5,092 nt of DNA, from NCBI GenBank assembly GCA_003448025.1, contig DLXL01000262.1, positions 27,662 to 32,753 on the forward strand, given 5' to 3'. Numbering within the stretch: the stretch's first letter is position 1; each line of letters starts with the position of its first letter. A program made the translations under genes and the position numbers. The DNA comes from Saprospirales bacterium. GTDB lineage: Bacteria; Bacteroidota; Bacteroidia; Chitinophagales; Saprospiraceae. Below are positions 1 to 5,092 of this stretch, in pieces. The notes below the pieces were generated by a model. The model made no database searches. It saw only the letters and a list, made by a program, of their open reading frames with translations, and was not told the origin of the DNA.

Positions 1-32
1 GCCATTAGCAGGATTGAATTAATAATTTTCAT
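1..32 (-). CDS. 5' end of an exported protein, third gene of the cobalamin-controlled unit (partial)
   Basis: Read leftward, an ATG at 32-30 opens a frame that encodes MKIINSILLM and then leaves the window. A lysine followed by a hydrophobic run is what the start of a signal peptide looks like, so the product is probably exported. It lies 52 nt downstream of the preceding lipoprotein stop, with no hairpin or T-run between them, which suits a continuing operon. In Bacteroidota, genes at this place in B12-riboswitch units often encode TonB-dependent receptors or further surface lipoproteins, but that is inference. Only ten codons are visible, so the family cannot be named and the start itself is provisional. 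Confidence 0.4.
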   Translation of the reverse strand, partial: MKIINSILLM

Positions 33-84
33 AAAATGCGTGTAACCAGTTCTTTTCGCGGGTAGATAAATTGTTAGGGTAAGC

Positions 85-615
85 TTATTTACAGTCATCA
101 CATCTGATTGCCGTCAGGCCAAGCTCACTGTTTGCCGGCAACTCTACTACAATTTGTGTGCCACCTGGCAAAGCATTGAGCAAAACCTCAAAATTCAAAT
201 TCCTTTTATTGTCATATGTAAAACTTGTCCCTTTGGGGCTAATTTGAAAATTTGCCGTTGCGGACAAGCAGGTAGGCAGGTTTTGTCCGGTAAGTACCAT
301 TACATCTTTGCCGATTTGTTGAAGCATGAAGGATGCACTCATTTTTCCTTTTTCTACAATAACCTGACACGGAACATTGCCAAGAGCAAAGAATCTGCGG
401 TTGTAATTTTGTGCATCTGCATTTATCAATGCCGCATCTCCTTTGGGAATGAAACACCAGTTGCTGGGGTCTCTTACCGTGCTGGTAAACTGTCTGGTAT
501 CAAATTTGAATACTACTCCTTGATCTTCTGATTTTGGTTGTTCTGAAGATGAAGGGTTTGAGGAATTGCAGCCTATTCCTAACAGAAAGAGGAGAAATAA
601 CGTTAATCTGGTCAT
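85..615 (-). CDS. Small putative lipoprotein of unknown family, second gene of the cobalamin-controlled unit
   Basis: This encodes 176 aa from the ATG at 615-613. A TTG five codons upstream would overlap the previous gene and is less likely. Residues 1-15 form a short basic-plus-hydrophobic signal (MTRLTLFLLFLLGIG) that ends at Cys16, a good lipobox (LGIGC). A Ser/Pro/Glu-rich linker follows to about residue 32, so the product is probably a membrane-anchored lipoprotein in the envelope. The mature part has five more cysteines, at about 54, 83, 116, 172 and 175, the last two in a C-terminal RCDDCK. I recognise no known domain. The body looks beta-rich, for example NLNFEVLLNAL and TQIVVELPAN. 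The gene starts 4 nt after the stop of the beta-propeller lipoprotein and shares its cobalamin riboswitch. A role in binding or handing over corrinoids at the outer membrane is therefore plausible but is inferred only from context. It could be a BtuH-like accessory lipoprotein or something new. Confidence 0.75.
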   Translation of the reverse strand: MTRLTLFLLFLLGIGCNSSNPSSSEQPKSEDQGVVFKFDTRQFTSTVRDPSNWCFIPKGDAALINADAQNYNRRFFALGNVPCQVIVEKGKMSASFMLQQIGKDVMVLTGQNLPTCLSATANFQISPKGTSFTYDNKRNLNFEVLLNALPGGTQIVVELPANSELGLTAIRCDDCK

Positions 616-619
616 ACAA

Positions 620-1678
620 CTATTTGACAATTACAATGTCGCCTGGTGCAACTCCTGTTCTGAATTGGTATACATGAGAGCCATCCAAACGACGCACAAA
701 TATCTCTCCATTACTTGCAAAATCCTTTGCATCGGCGCAATAAAATAGTCCTGCGTCTGAATCGAGCGCCAAGGCATAGATATTTTGACCAAAAAGGTAA
801 ATAAAAGAAAAGTCCGGGCCTGACTGTGCCATTTTATAGACTCCACTGTTTCCAAAGAAATAGGAAAGTTCTGTGTTTGGATCAAAAACCAGATCGTCTG
901 AATAGGCAGGGGTTGCCGCACCAAAGCCCGAATTCGAAAAATATTTCAATCTGCTCTCAGGTAAAGCATCGAGAAAATAGCCTTTACAGAGGTAGAACAA
1001 CTTGCTGTCGGCGCCTTTTTCATACCATAAAAGGGAGGCCGGGTTTTTACCTGCAGATACTGGAGTGGTTTGTGCGAGGTCGTCAGATGTTTGAATAATC
1101 GTTATGGTTGAGTCCATGCCATACCCTCCGGAATTGGCCACATATACTTTATTATTGGCCAGCACCATCTTTTCCGGTCCCTTGCCGGTTGGGATTGTTT
1201 TTTCAATATTAAAAGTGTTCAGGTTTACTTTGGCAACACTTCCGGTTAATCCGTCTGCGCCCCATTGGCTCACATATGCCACATCCGGGCTAATGGGGAG
1301 GAAATATCGTGGTAATTGCAGATTACCTATGGTGTCGATGTATTCAAAGGTGGAGGCGTCAACCACCACTACTTTGTTCGTGCCATTCACTACAATATAT
1401 CCTTTATCGTTGTAAAAGGTGAGGGACTGAACAAATTGTCCCAGACTGGCGCCGTTGTTAGCTTTTTCAAAGATAGAATCCCGAACTTCTCCGGTATTGG
1501 GGTCATGCCAGCTAATGGTACCCGTTCCTCCAAAAGGTCCTTCATTAACGATAAAGACACCTTTGGCGTAATCCTGGTTTGCAGGAGGTGGTACACAACA
1601 ATCTTTTTCTGCGCAGGAGTACCACCCTGAAACAGACAATAGTAAAAAAAACTGAAGGAGTGAAAATTTGACTTTCAT
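620..1678 (-). CDS. BtuG-like YncE/YVTN beta-propeller lipoprotein under B12 riboswitch control
   Basis: This encodes 352 aa from the ATG at 1678-1676. A TTG eight codons upstream is rejected because MKVKFSLLQFFLLLSVSG is a normal signal peptide start. The hydrophobic segment ends at Cys22 (GWYSC), a loose lipobox, and is followed by AEKD. Acidic residues just after the cysteine are typical of surface-exported Bacteroidota lipoproteins. The mature part opens with VFIVNEGPFGG and then DPNTGEV, which resembles the start of DUF5074/BtuG-type propellers. Further blades carry YVTN-like signatures such as GKGPEKMVLANNKVYVANS and KVVVVDASTFEYI. In the family, BtuG of Bacteroides is a seven-bladed surface lipoprotein that captures cobalamin for the TonB-dependent transporter BtuB. 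Here the assignment rests on fold, lipoprotein signal, length and a cobalamin riboswitch directly upstream. Downstream, the small lipoprotein begins 4 nt after this TAG, so the two are co-transcribed. An alternative is a generic YncE-like surface protein, but the riboswitch makes B12 capture the best reading. Confidence 0.82.
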   Translation of the reverse strand: MKVKFSLLQFFLLLSVSGWYSCAEKDCCVPPPANQDYAKGVFIVNEGPFGGTGTISWHDPNTGEVRDSIFEKANNGASLGQFVQSLTFYNDKGYIVVNGTNKVVVVDASTFEYIDTIGNLQLPRYFLPISPDVAYVSQWGADGLTGSVAKVNLNTFNIEKTIPTGKGPEKMVLANNKVYVANSGGYGMDSTITIIQTSDDLAQTTPVSAGKNPASLLWYEKGADSKLFYLCKGYFLDALPESRLKYFSNSGFGAATPAYSDDLVFDPNTELSYFFGNSGVYKMAQSGPDFSFIYLFGQNIYALALDSDAGLFYCADAKDFASNGEIFVRRLDGSHVYQFRTGVAPGDIVIVK

Positions 1679-1797
1679 TGTAAGTGATGGAATGAAAGGC
1701 AAAGGCGTAGATTAGTACGCAACTTGCCGCCTGGCAACCCGCATACCGATGGTCTGAACAAGACTTTCTACCCGAAGCCTGGTGAAAAAAAGTGCTC
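1679..1797 (-). promoter_or_regulatory. Long leader and expression platform between the B12 aptamer and the lipoprotein start
   Basis: About 120 nt separate the B12 box from the ATG at 1678. Right after the aptamer the RNA carries seven U residues (1791-1785) with no GC-rich hairpin directly before them. It then has a weak stem GTCT/AGAC (1764-1761 with 1755-1752), a perfect TTGCC-AGGC-GGCAA hairpin (1737-1724) and a perfect GCGTA-CTAATC-TACGC hairpin (1720-1705). None of these hairpins is followed by a proper U tract. Control therefore looks translational, or works through an alternative fold, rather than by a classic terminator. No Shine-Dalgarno sequence is visible before the start, as is usual in Bacteroidota. 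Confidence 0.5.
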
Positions 1798-1979
1798 TTG
1801 GCAGGTCTTCTGGCTCATCTCCTGTTTTAAAAACCTTCCCGGCATCTGCCAGTGGTTATAAGTATTAAAACATTTTTTACGACTGATATTTCAGGCGCAG
1901 GAGAGTTACAGCAGCGGGGACTGCCCCGGATTCCCACCGGGTTCCCTTTTCATCCAGGAGATACCCTGGAAACCAAAAG
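1798..1979 (-). promoter_or_regulatory. Cobalamin (adenosylcobalamin-type) riboswitch aptamer
   Basis: Read on the minus strand, the element shows the conserved cobalamin aptamer blocks in the right order. GGGAACCCGGTGGGAATCC lies at 1946-1928. GGCAGTCCCCGCTGCTGTAA and the following CTC lie at 1925-1903. ACCACTGGCAGATGCCGGG and the following AAGG lie at 1856-1834. The B12 box AGCCAGAAGACCTGCC lies at 1815-1800. A small stem TCCAGG/CCTGGA (1970-1965 with 1958-1953) sits near the 5' end. The family folds around a corrinoid and lowers expression of downstream transport or synthesis genes when B12 is plentiful. The element lies upstream of, and in the same direction as, the beta-propeller lipoprotein gene, so it should control that gene and the lipoprotein genes behind it. 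The outer limits are approximate. Confidence 0.95.
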
Positions 1980-1984
1980 TGGTG

Positions 1985-2012
1985 TAAAGGTAATTAAAAT
2001 CCACAAACCAAA
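1985..2012 (-). promoter_or_regulatory. Weak candidate promoter for the riboswitch transcript
   Basis: On the minus strand TACCTTTA (1992-1985) matches the Bacteroidota -7 consensus TAnnTTTG except at the last base. It ends about 6 nt before the 5' edge of the riboswitch, where a start site is expected. A TTTG at 2012-2009 could be the upstream element, but the 16-nt spacer is shorter than the usual 19-21. The site overlaps the last codons of the TonB-C/TPR gene. No terminator separates that gene from the riboswitch, so read-through from it is also possible. Confidence 0.25.
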
Positions 2013-3088
2013 CGTCGGATGTCCTCAAACCAGGTTACCCCGATGAGTTCCTTAATCCGGTTGTAATCTTTGCAGGCTTCCTCCTTTTTGTTTTGATTGG
2101 TATAAGCCGTGCCTCTATAGTACAATATTTCGCAATTGTCAGGCACCAGGGCTAATGCCTGCGTCCATTTGGCAATGGCCTCATCTGTTTTATCCGCTTC
2201 AAGTAGGGTGGCTCCTTCGTCGGCCAATATCATGGCCTGATCAAATTTTTCATTGATTGAAGCGCATTTTTTAGCGTCAGATTTAAATACTACCCGCAGC
2301 GGAAGGGTTGTATTAACTGTTTTTCCTTCAAATTCTGCAGGTATCCACATACCGCCTGATTTGCGCGCCAGACGCAATGACTCAAACTGAAAATCCATAC
2401 CTAGATTATTGAAATCCAGTTGATTTATGACCTTTAGATTGCCATTGGTTTGAATAATGGAAGCCATTTCAATGACACCTGTTTTGCAGCTGTCTTCCCA
2501 TCCTGCCGGATAATCCAGTTTGTTGATAATAAAGCTTACCAGAGAATCAAGGCCGCCTTTAAAGTCAGCTCCTTTGTCGAATCGGGTGTAGATGGTATCA
2601 CCTTCATAGTTTATGTAATATGGCAGAGCCTCCTGAAGCCTGAATTTGATTGGAAGCGCCTGTTTAACCCGAACTGGTTTTTCATTGGTTAATCCAGGTT
2701 GCCATCTCAAACCCAGGGAATCAAGGGCTGTTAATACCCGAATAGCCTCTTTGCCACATCCACCTCCTATGTCTTTAAGCAGGGATAGGCTGCTCATTCG
2801 GCCATTGGTTTCTATGACGCAGGAAACCACTACCGTACCCTGGATATTGTTTTGACGGGCTTCTTCAGGGTACCGAATGTTTTGGGCTAAAATGGCAAAA
2901 AGCTGGTTTTCTCCGCACAATTAGATACTATCTCTGGTCCAAGTCGGATGGAATTCTGGCGAACAGGGCCTAAACATTGGAAAAGGCAAAACATCTGCCA
3001 TCTGATGAACCGTCGTATCTGAACCGGTCTGACCTTGCACCGCTAAAGCAAACAAAAAAAAGAGGATGAAAAAAACAGTTGACTTCAT
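1994..3088 (-). pseudogene. Exported protein with two TonB C-terminal-type domains and TPR repeats, interrupted by an in-frame TAA
   Basis: From the ATG at 3088-3086 the frame has 364 codons before the final TAA, but codon 56 (2923-2921) is also TAA. Residues 1-19 are a signal peptide (MKSTVFFILFFLFALAVQG). VLPFPMFRPC (about 33-42) resembles the short segment that precedes TonB-C domains in Bacteroidota proteins. The first TonB-C domain spans about 61-151, with QNIRYPEEARQNNIQGTVVV, IGGGC and LPIKFRL. A second, weaker copy spans about 177-268 (LDYPAG, IIQTNGNLKVI, LPLRVVF). TPR repeats at about 279-349 (DEAIAKWTQAL, EILYYRGTAY) finish the protein. Reading frame and family similarity continue on both sides of the TAA, so one base change explains it. 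A TTG directly after the stop could only give a product without a signal peptide. The family is periplasmic or envelope-associated and usually of unknown role. This may be a pseudogene, a read-through gene or a sequence error. Confidence 0.75.
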
Positions 3089-3152
3089 AATGATCAAAAT
3101 ATTGGGGCTAAGGTATCGCAAAAGGTTGGCACGGTTTTCCGCAGGAAGTGTA

Positions 3153-3186
3153 AAATAAAAAAGCCCGGCCGCATTTGGCCAGGCTT
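3153..3186 (-). terminator. Intrinsic terminator, leftward
   Basis: On the minus strand AAGCCTGGCC, a six-base loop and GGCCGGGCTT form a 10-bp stem with one internal mismatch (3186-3177 with 3170-3161). TTTTATTTT (3160-3152) follows directly. The plus-strand reading has no T-run after the stem, so it works leftward only. It lies 13 nt past the TAA at 3202-3200, which suggests a leftward transcript ends here. It also insulates the TonB-C/TPR gene from upstream transcription. Confidence 0.85.
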
Positions 3187-3199
3187 TGGTTAGCGGATC

Positions 3200-3331
3200 T
3201 TAAAATCCCATGAACAATTCTTCGGTTTTCGGAGCATCCTGTTGTGGAGTCTCCCCCACTCTGTTAAGTTAACCTGGTTTCGTTACCCGAACCGTGGCGT
3301 TTTTGATTTTAATAGAAACAGGTGTGCTCAT
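3200..3331 (-). pseudogene. Doubtful small reading frame cut by an in-frame TAA, ending just before a terminator
   Basis: An ATG at 3331-3329 opens a 43-codon frame: MSTPVSIKIKNATVRVTKPG, then TAA at 3271-3269, then LNRVGETPQQDAPKTEELF and MGF before the final TAA at 3202-3200. The second half has the acidic, proline-rich look of a real C-terminus, and a strong minus-strand terminator starts 13 nt later, so something transcribed leftward does end here. The family is not recognised. The product could be a 20-residue peptide, a decayed small protein, or nothing, with the terminator belonging to a small RNA instead. A frame of this length arises easily by chance, so the evidence is thin. Confidence 0.25.
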
Positions 3332-3368
3332 ATGGTGCAGAAAAAAATGGTGACCGGTTTAACTGCCA

Positions 3369-3411
3369 AAAGGCACGTTTGGGATTGCAAACATCAGGCT
3401 CTTGTGCCTTT
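3369..3411. other. Nested hairpin in the intergenic region
   Basis: AAAGGCAC (3369-3376) pairs perfectly with GTGCCTTT (3404-3411). Stacked directly inside it, GTTTG (3377-3381) pairs with CAAAC (3388-3392) around the loop GGATTG, leaving an 11-nt bulge (3393-3403). Neither strand shows a long T-run after it; the minus strand has only TTTT. It could be a weak terminator, part of a small structured RNA or a protein-binding site. The direction is undecided. Confidence 0.45.
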
Positions 3412-3436
3412 AGCTCCAATTACAATTTTTCGGGAT

Positions 3437-3610
3437 TGTGAAAAAAAATAAGTGAATTATCCACATTAGTATATTTTTCATATAAACTATATTCATATGA
3501 TTTACAATTATTTAAGTATTTAATTCTTGAAATTTCCCATTTTATAAAAGTGAATATTGCAAGCCAGTTTACGACTCTGATGCTTTGCAAAGTTTGGGTG
3601 CTTATCCACC
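3437..3610. other. AT-rich intergenic stretch with DnaA-box-like sequences (origin-like, unproven)
   Basis: A perfect DnaA box TTATCCACA lies at 3457-3465 on the plus strand. TTTTTCACA on the minus strand (3445-3437) fits the relaxed consensus TTWTNCACA. TTATCCACC (3602-3610) matches 8 of 9 bases. Between them, about 3441-3550 is strikingly AT-rich, like a DNA unwinding element, and holds a direct repeat TTCATAT (3477-3483 and 3492-3498). Genes to the left run leftward and the gene to the right runs rightward, as around many origins. The AT-rich tract may equally be ordinary promoter DNA, and no dnaA or other replication gene is present in the window. Confidence 0.25.
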
Positions 3611-3618
3611 AGCCATCA

Positions 3619-3651
3619 TTTGACGATACTGTTGCAACTTGCGTACCTTTG
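3619..3651 (+). promoter_or_regulatory. Candidate Bacteroidota-type promoter for the saccharopine dehydrogenase gene
   Basis: TTTG at 3619-3622 and TACCTTTG at 3644-3651 match the Bacteroidota -33 and -7 elements (TTTG and TAnnTTTG) with a 21-nt spacer. The -7 element ends 9 nt before the ATG at 3661. Transcription would then start almost at the start codon, giving a very short or no leader. This supports the ATG over the in-frame GTG at 3550, which would lie upstream of the promoter. Confidence 0.45.
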
Positions 3652-3660
3652 CCAATCGAT

Positions 3661-4992
3661 ATGAAAAATTTGCTGATAATTGGTGCGGGCAGATCCGCAA
3701 CTGCGCTTATTCAATATATTCTGGGTCAGGCTAAACTGCATAATTTTTATGTTACAGTGTCTGACGCTGATATAGCATTGGCGCGCAACAAAGTAAATGA
3801 CCATACACATGGCAGGGGCATATGGTTGGACGCGTCTAAGCCGAATGATCGGCGCGAAATCATTGCTCGTCATGATGTAGTGGTCTCTCTCCTCCCTCCT
3901 CAAATGCACCTGGAGGTTGCCATGGACTGCATTGCATTGGGCAAGCACATGGTTACTGCCAGCTATGTGAGCAAACAAGTGTTTCGGCTGGGGGATGAAG
4001 CCAGGCAAAGGGCACTTGTATTTATGAACGAAATCGGATTGGATCCGGGTATTGATCATATGAGTGCCATGCAACGGATACATATGATCAAAGGGATGGG
4101 AGGAAAAATCACCTCTTTTTATTCCTATACAGGTGGGCTGGTAGCTCCTGAAAGTGATGACAATCCATGGCACTACAAATTCAGCTGGAATCCCAGAAAT
4201 GTGGTGCTGGCAGGACAAGGAACAGCGCAATTTCTGGAGGATGGAAAACTGAAATATATACCCTACCGGCGATTATTCAGGCAGTATCGACTGGTAGATA
4301 TTCCTGATATGGGGCAATGGGAGGTTTATGCGAACCGGGATTCCCTTTTGTATCGTGAAGCCTATGGACTGCAAAACATCAGAACCTTGTTCAGGGGAAC
4401 GATACGGCACCGTGGCTTTTGCGATGCCTGGAATGCTCTGGTACGAATTGGCCTCACAGATGCTACCTTCCCTATTGTAAACAGCGATCAATTGACCTAC
4501 CATGACCTGATGGAAGCCTTTTTGGGCATTAGTCAGCATGTTGGTTCGGTGAAAGACCGGATGGCAAAAATGATTGAGGTTGATCCGGAAGGCGATGTCA
4601 TGCAAAAACTGGAGTGGCTGGGCCTGTTCAGTAAAAAACGCATCAAAGTGAAAGATGCCACTCCGGCGTTGATTCTTGAAAATCTACTCCTTGAAAAGTG
4701 GGCGCTGGGTCCTCAGGATAAGGATATGGTGATCATGCAGCATGTATTTGAGTACGAATTGCAGCGCAAAAAGAAAAAATTGACATCTACCCTGGTCATG
4801 AAAGGCAATGACAGTGCCGATACAGCTATGTCACGATTGGTTGGATTGCCGTTAGGGATTTTTGTCAAATTACTGATGTTGGGTAAAATTTCAACGACAG
4901 GTGTCAATATTCCAACCATGCCAGAGGTATACGAACCTGTTTTGGCTGAATTGGAGGACTACGGTGTATCTTTTGTGGAGCAAGAGGAATAG
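3661..4992 (+). CDS. LYS9: Saccharopine dehydrogenase family protein (LYS9-type)
   Basis: This encodes 443 aa, about the length of yeast Lys9, so it is complete. The family interconverts saccharopine with glutamate and aminoadipate semialdehyde, using NAD(P) in the cytoplasm. In Bacteroidota it is usually linked to lysine breakdown by the saccharopine route. An N-terminal Rossmann fold is clear: LLIIGAGRSA (residues 4-13), an acidic residue in VSDAD near 35 at the end of the second strand (which would favour NAD), and VVVSLLPP (73-80). The conserved NEIGLDPGIDHM lies at 123-134. The saccharopine dehydrogenase C-terminal domain has SYTGGLVAPE (155-164) and YKFSWNPRNV (172-181). The C-terminus, YEPVLAELEDYG, is also typical. 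The ATG is chosen because MKNLLIIGAG is the normal family start. The in-frame GTG at 3550 would add 37 unrelated residues. No lysine-ketoglutarate reductase gene is visible beside it. It is transcribed alone, with its own promoter candidate and terminator. Confidence 0.93.
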   Translation: MKNLLIIGAGRSATALIQYILGQAKLHNFYVTVSDADIALARNKVNDHTHGRGIWLDASKPNDRREIIARHDVVVSLLPPQMHLEVAMDCIALGKHMVTASYVSKQVFRLGDEARQRALVFMNEIGLDPGIDHMSAMQRIHMIKGMGGKITSFYSYTGGLVAPESDDNPWHYKFSWNPRNVVLAGQGTAQFLEDGKLKYIPYRRLFRQYRLVDIPDMGQWEVYANRDSLLYREAYGLQNIRTLFRGTIRHRGFCDAWNALVRIGLTDATFPIVNSDQLTYHDLMEAFLGISQHVGSVKDRMAKMIEVDPEGDVMQKLEWLGLFSKKRIKVKDATPALILENLLLEKWALGPQDKDMVIMQHVFEYELQRKKKKLTSTLVMKGNDSADTAMSRLVGLPLGIFVKLLMLGKISTTGVNIPTMPEVYEPVLAELEDYGVSFVEQEE

Positions 4993-5042
4993 CAGATTAA
5001 TTCCGGCTCCTGTTTGAACCAACCAATCGATAAAGGCGTTCT

Positions 5043-5083
5043 ATAAGGGTTTCTGACAACTATCAGGAACCCTTATCTGTTTT
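5043..5083 (+). terminator. Intrinsic terminator after the saccharopine dehydrogenase gene
   Basis: ATAAGGGTTTCTGA (5043-5056) pairs with TCAGGAACCCTTAT (5063-5076) over 14 bp with one G-T wobble, around the loop CAACTA. CTGTTTT follows (5077-5083). It lies 50 nt after the TAG at 4992. The T-run is on the plus-strand side only, so it ends rightward transcription. Confidence 0.8.
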
Positions 5084-5092
5084 ACCACAAAC

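Noticed and set aside
154..531. Plus-strand 125-codon frame opposite the small lipoprotein
   Set aside because: The opposite strand has a lipobox, signal peptide and operon spacing. This frame has none of these and is rich in scattered cysteines, typical of a shadow.
1785..1791. Seven T residues on the minus strand just after the B12 box, considered as a terminator
   Set aside because: No stable GC-rich hairpin ends directly before the run, so it does not make an intrinsic terminator by itself.
1852..2046. Plus-strand frame across the riboswitch
   Set aside because: It lies within the conserved cobalamin aptamer, whose sequence is explained by RNA structure.
2340..2348. GTATCCACA, an 8-of-9 DnaA-box match
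   Set aside because: It is inside a coding sequence, and about one such match is expected by chance in a window this size.
3242..3451. Plus-strand 69-codon frame in the intergenic region
   Set aside because: It has no recognisable motif, starts at a weak codon, runs across the nested hairpin and has unlikely composition. It looks like chance.
3550..3660. GTG-initiated 37-residue extension of the saccharopine dehydrogenase
   Set aside because: The extra residues do not look like family sequence, the Rossmann fold starts normally at the ATG at 3661, and a promoter match lies inside the extension.
3616..4230. Long minus-strand frame (204 codons) opposite the saccharopine dehydrogenase
   Set aside because: It is antisense to a clearly conserved gene and its translation has no family features.

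Overview
The window looks like chromosomal DNA of a member of the Bacteroidota, probably an environmental Chitinophagia/Saprospiria-type lineage. The evidence is indirect: an exported TonB-C/TPR protein of the type common in that phylum, a BtuG-like beta-propeller lipoprotein behind a cobalamin riboswitch, no clear Shine-Dalgarno sequences before the starts, and a promoter-like match to the Bacteroidota consensus (TTTG, about 21 nt, TAnnTTTG). I cannot name the genus.

Layout, left to right. Positions 1-1979 hold a leftward (minus-strand) cobalamin-controlled unit. A cobalamin riboswitch (about 1979-1798) and a long leader precede a 352-aa beta-propeller lipoprotein (1678-620). After a 4-nt gap comes a 176-aa cysteine-containing lipoprotein (615-85). 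The first codons of a third exported protein (32-1) run off the window edge. This reads as an outer-membrane vitamin B12 capture operon. Positions 3088-1994 (minus) hold an exported protein with two TonB C-terminal-type domains and TPR repeats. Its frame is cut by one in-frame TAA at 2923-2921, so it is a pseudogene, a recoded gene or a sequence error.

The 3089-3660 intergenic region separates leftward from rightward genes. It holds a strong minus-strand intrinsic terminator (3186-3153), a small and doubtful minus-strand reading frame (3331-3200) that is also cut by a TAA, a nested hairpin (3369-3411), and a very AT-rich stretch (about 3441-3550) bordered by DnaA-box-like sequences. It ends in a promoter candidate for the rightward gene. 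That gene, at 3661-4992 (plus), encodes a full-length saccharopine dehydrogenase (LYS9-type) of lysine metabolism and is followed by a good intrinsic terminator (5043-5083).

The B12 unit is the only group of genes here that clearly works together. The lysine enzyme and the TonB-C/TPR gene are separate transcription units with no visible functional link to it. The most interesting points are the uncharacterised second lipoprotein under B12 control, the in-frame stop in the TonB-C/TPR gene, and the origin-like intergenic region between diverging genes.
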